From Oenanthe sinensis (Eukaryota > Streptophyta > Magnoliopsida > Apiales > Apiaceae): a DNA stretch of 64,000 bases. Position numbers and translations under genes: made by a program. A model generated the notes under the pieces. That model saw only the letters and a program-made list of their open reading frames with translations. It did no database searches and was not told the DNA's origin. The stretch is taken from NCBI GenBank assembly GCA_028671895.1, contig CM053801.1, positions 40,986,836 through 41,050,835 on the forward strand. The letters are read 5' to 3'. Position 1 is the stretch's first letter, and the number at the start of each line of letters is the position of its first letter. Of this stretch, positions 60,134 to 64,000 are shown in pieces.

Positions 60134-60710
60134 GATAGATGTACCTATTTATATTAATTTTTTATTATTTATATTTTAACGACTTTATAATAATTATTTA
60201 TATTTTATTTAAAATATATGAAAATATTGATTATATTTATTGAATACACATGAGGTCATTGCTTACTATATGCTATATTTATTACAAAGCCAATCAATTT
60301 AGACTAACAAACTGTTGTTTTTAAGTCTTTAAAATAAATAAGTTACGGTATCGATGAAGAATATAAGTACTCAGAACAATATATTTGTATTACTTTTTTC
60401 TTGTTGAAAACAAGGTACATACTTCAAATCCTATTTTTGATAGATGAACCTATTTCTATTAATTTTCTATTATTTATATTTTAACAACTTTATAATAATT
60501 ATTTATATTTCATTTAAAATATATGAAAATATTGATTATATTTATTGAATACACATGAGGTCATTGCTTACTATATTTTGTATTTATTACAAAGTCAATC
60601 AATTTAGACTAACATACTCTTATTTTTAAGTCCTCTAAATAAATAAGTTATGGCATCGATGAAGAATATAAATACTCAGAACAATATATTAGTCAATATT
60701 AATATCGTAA
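60134..60710. repeat. 303-bp tandem repeat, array 10
   Basis: Units start at 60134 and 60439. Confidence 0.85.
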
Positions 60711-63199
60711 AATACCACTCTGTACATATTATAACTTTTTTTCTATGCGTATTCCCTTTATGTTTTTTTTGCACTAGTTCGATATATATACGACAATGGG
60801 TTTGTATTGAAAATAACAAGGGGATAATTCTAAAATGTTATTTATAAATATATATTGATTAAACATAAATAAATAATGCATGTGAGATAAAATTATTCTA
60901 CAAAAAATTAAAAAATCTCTGAGAACCACAAATTTTGTAACTCTTATATCCAACCGCAATTCATACGGAGAGTATTCTATAGTACTATAAGGGTAATAAT
61001 AATATATTTCAAGACTTCTTTAACTTTCCATTTCGATACCATTTATTGGATTGCACAACACCCATTAGATATGATACAATATTAATATTGTAAAATACCA
61101 CTCTATACATATTTTAACTTTTTTTGTATGCGTATTCCCTTTATGTTTTTTTTTGCACTAGTTCGATATATATACGACAATGGATTTGTATTGAAAATAA
61201 CAAGGGGATAATTCTAAAATGTTATTTATAAATATATATTAATTAAACATATATAAATAATGCATGTGAGATAAAATTATTCTACAAAAAAACTAATAAA
61301 CATATATAAATATATATTAATTAAACATATATAAGCCGAAAGAAATACTTAAGATCGTTGACTCACTCATAGCCATGCAAATGCAAGGAAGTCCTCCGGC
61401 AGTTTCCACGTTGTTAACTAGAACTTGTATTGCAATTATGATAAATACAAGTTGTGGTAAAATACAAATATATATATTTGTTGAGAAAATTAAAAAATGT
61501 TCGTATCTATGTCAAATACATGCATGCTGATATATCAAGTTAAGTATATATATTAACTAATTATTTTACTTTTTGATATTTATTCTTTGATTTATCTATT
61601 ACATTTTAAAATATTTTGATTGTATAACGATATTTAATTTTTCTAAGATTTTTTTAAATAACTATTATTGTAATTCACACAAACATACAAAAAAAAAAGA
61701 TTTTAGTTATATTATTAAAATATTTAAAAATGTATAAAAAATGTCAGACTATAAATATTGAATAGAATAAAAGATAATTAGCCAAAATAATTCCATCAAA
61801 TATAGATTAACTTGACATGGGCCTCATAAAACAATTTAGAAGTATCGACGTTCTATCATAGGCTCATTACTCATAGCATAAGATCATTGGACAACTCACT
61901 GACAAAACGCATCCGTTTTCATATAAAAGTCATTACTTATGAAGTATCTTAGATACTCCCTCCGTCTGCTCACTTTTGATAAATGTTTTATTTCATAATA
62001 ATTGTTGTTGTTTGTCCTCTAAACAGTGTGCAGAGAGGGATTGAATATAAATTTGAAATTTTTATAAATTTTAAACGAAATTTAAATAACATATGATTTA
62101 AAGTTTAAATAATGGATGTTCATACTGTCGAGACTATCTCTCTCCTAGCAAGATACCTACGCACCTTCACGATTGTAAATGATCAAGTCAGAAAACATAG
62201 TACTAAGAATGATGGATTATGAGCTTTATATAGACTTTGAGAGTCTTAGAGTTAGAGTAAATTAGGTTTAAGAACCTTTTAGACAAGCCACCTCTTTGAT
62301 GAGTTTTAGATCCTTCCATTAGGTAGAAACAACTTCCTTAAAGGATTGTGTGTCTTGGAGGCTACTTTTTGACAGTTACCTTCTATTAGGACATATTATT
62401 AGGCTGATTAATAGCCTTATTTATTAATTATGAAATTAATAAATAAATAGGGCTTCAAGCCTTAACAATTGGGCTATATCCAACCAATTCAATAAGATCT
62501 ACATCATGAACAAGAACTACTAATTGTGCTTTATGGTGGGCTAAATAGGTATAATTAATGTATTAAGTCTTCTAGTACATTTTGCACTTGAAGGGTAGTA
62601 GTTATGCCCACATTTTGACATGGGTTATTCTTTATTACACCTTGTTATGGATTGAACTCCCTATGAATGATACTAGGTTTCATTTGTAAAAGATGTATAG
62701 CTATGTATTTCACCTAACCAGTTCATGCGCACTTACGTAGGGTAGGTGCGCCCTGACTCGTACAGGATGGTCCAAGGACGTGTGCTTGGATAATCATGTT
62801 TTTGGTTGATACATACCATGTTTGGAAAGGTATTTTCATATTAGAGATTTGTGTTGCAGCTATTTGAAAACTCATTTAAGAATTTCTATCTCTTATGTCA
62901 CGCCAAAGTGGATTAAGTCCTTGAATAGTGCGAAGTAAAGCCTTCAGGGGTTTGCCTGGATTAATGAAGGCCTCCACGGGTATTGAAGACCCTTACTCTG
63001 TATTCTACTGAGTTTTTCTCACTACGGAGTTATGTGCTACTGTCTTGTCTTTAATTTGGGAGATCCGTTCAGGTTGTAGGGGGATTTTGGCTATGTCTAC
63101 AACTAGGGAGTTCGGTGAAATTGTTGTAGTTGATGGTCTTGACCTTGACATATTCGAGTCAAAGTTCATGAAATTCTTGGACTTTAGTTGAGTTTCGAG

Positions 63200-63385
63200 C
63201 AGGGATGGCCTTAGAGATTTGAGTTTCCTAGACAAAATTTTGAAATAGTGCCCTTTTCTTTTAAGACTCTAAAAAAAATTAATTTGAAACATATATATAA
63301 TACATATGTATAAATATTTTGGTGCCCCTATCATGATGGTACCCTAGGCGGCTGCCTTTATCGCCTTACCCAAGGGCCGACCCTG
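63200..63385. mobile_element. hAT-type MITE, copy 5
   Basis: As copy 1 but one base shorter, and the right flank reads GTTTTGGG. Confidence 0.78.
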
Positions 63386-63412
63386 GTTTTGGGCCTTCGT
63401 GACTCGGCCTCA

Positions 63413-64000
63413 CACTATTAGAAAAACTGCATACAACATCAGTTGTCAACTGATGTCTGAGAAATATCTAACCGATGTCTTCGCATGTGATGTTAAAAGT
63501 ATATACTTTACACATCCGTTTTCAAGTGATGTTAAAACAGATATAAGACATTGTCTCCTAAGTAAAGACGATGTTAAAACCAATTTTGTTCATCAATTTT
63601 CTTATAAAAGTCGATGTCTAAAGCTATGTTTAACATCAGTTATTTTTATAGAAACGATTTATTAGTTTCTTTAAAACATCATATTTTATCTTTATATCTG
63701 ATGTCTAAGTAGGCTTCGTATTAGGGTAAGAAATCTATTCCTAATAGATTTCGTATTCTCTAAGAACTACGTATACTTGATTTGTATAAGTAACGGTACG
63801 TAGATACATTATTAGAGATTGTAAGTTAAGGAGCTCTAGGACGACGACCAAAAAACTCTAACAATCTCAGTCCTTATTATTTATCAATCACCATACTCCA
63901 ACTACTTTTCTATCCTCCAGTCTTCTCAAATTTTATTTCAGCATACATTCTCAATATTTGCTAATTATCGAATTTCTTCATCAACATAATCTTTTGAATA
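63413..64000 (+). mobile_element. CACTA transposon terminus, second copy
   Basis: Begins CACTATTAGAAAAACTGC; otherwise closely follows 50460-51050 and runs off the window. Subterminal GATGT/ACATC repeats are preserved. Confidence 0.8.

Larger units (their letters stand above)
58591..64000. repeat. C2 array unit 5, open at the window end
   Basis: LTR end (to 58696), C2 gene 5, 303-bp repeats, spacer, LTR-like segment (about 62010), shortened remnant, MITE and CACTA end, parallel to unit 3 but without the hAT insertion. 60710-62550 holds only spacer and LTR-like sequence. Confidence 0.75.

Overview
The window is nuclear DNA of a flowering plant, most likely a dicot. It is AT-rich, full of LTR retrotransposons, and carries hAT- and CACTA-type DNA transposon pieces and plant-type small C2-domain genes. 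Nothing bacterial or organellar is visible. I cannot name the species.

Left part (1-30586): a nest of Copia-superfamily LTR retrotransposons, most primed with initiator-Met tRNA. Element 4 (minus strand, gag pseudogene plus its LTR at 29522-30586) is the outermost. Element 3 (minus strand) inserted into its gag. Element 3 was then broken three times: by Element 1 (minus strand, nearly intact gag and pol at 1940-7812, LTR at 8350-9623), by Element 2 (plus strand, 11895-24406, two almost identical 1.47-kb LTRs, AGGTC target duplication, no recognisable protein), and by a solo LTR (24788-26303, TCTTC target duplication). Element 1 and Element 2 share LTR termini, a conserved LTR block and the primer site, so Element 2 looks like a non-autonomous relative mobilised in trans. 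Downstream of Element 1 pol lies a further same-strand ORF that leaves the window at base 1. No 3' LTR is seen before it, so it may be an extra ORF of Element 1.

Right part (30587-64000): a tandem array of about 4.4-9 kb units. Five units carry a short intronless C2-domain gene of the SRC2-like type (all minus strand; starts at 32447, 36444, 45326, 53021 and 60049). Two further half-units have lost the gene through the same deletion. Units also contain a 303-305-bp AT-rich tandem repeat, a 187-bp hAT MITE with an 8-bp target duplication, LTR-like pieces, a CACTA terminus in two units, and one 653-bp hAT-like insertion whose empty site is preserved in sister units. Pieces of the Element 4 LTR sit at each unit edge, so that LTR insertion predates the amplification. 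The alternation of unit types suggests a higher-order duplication of about 13-16.5 kb.

Genes here do not form a pathway. The only plausible host genes are the C2 copies, plus an unrecognised plus-strand gene-like remnant in the same units. All repeat identities were judged by eye without alignment software.
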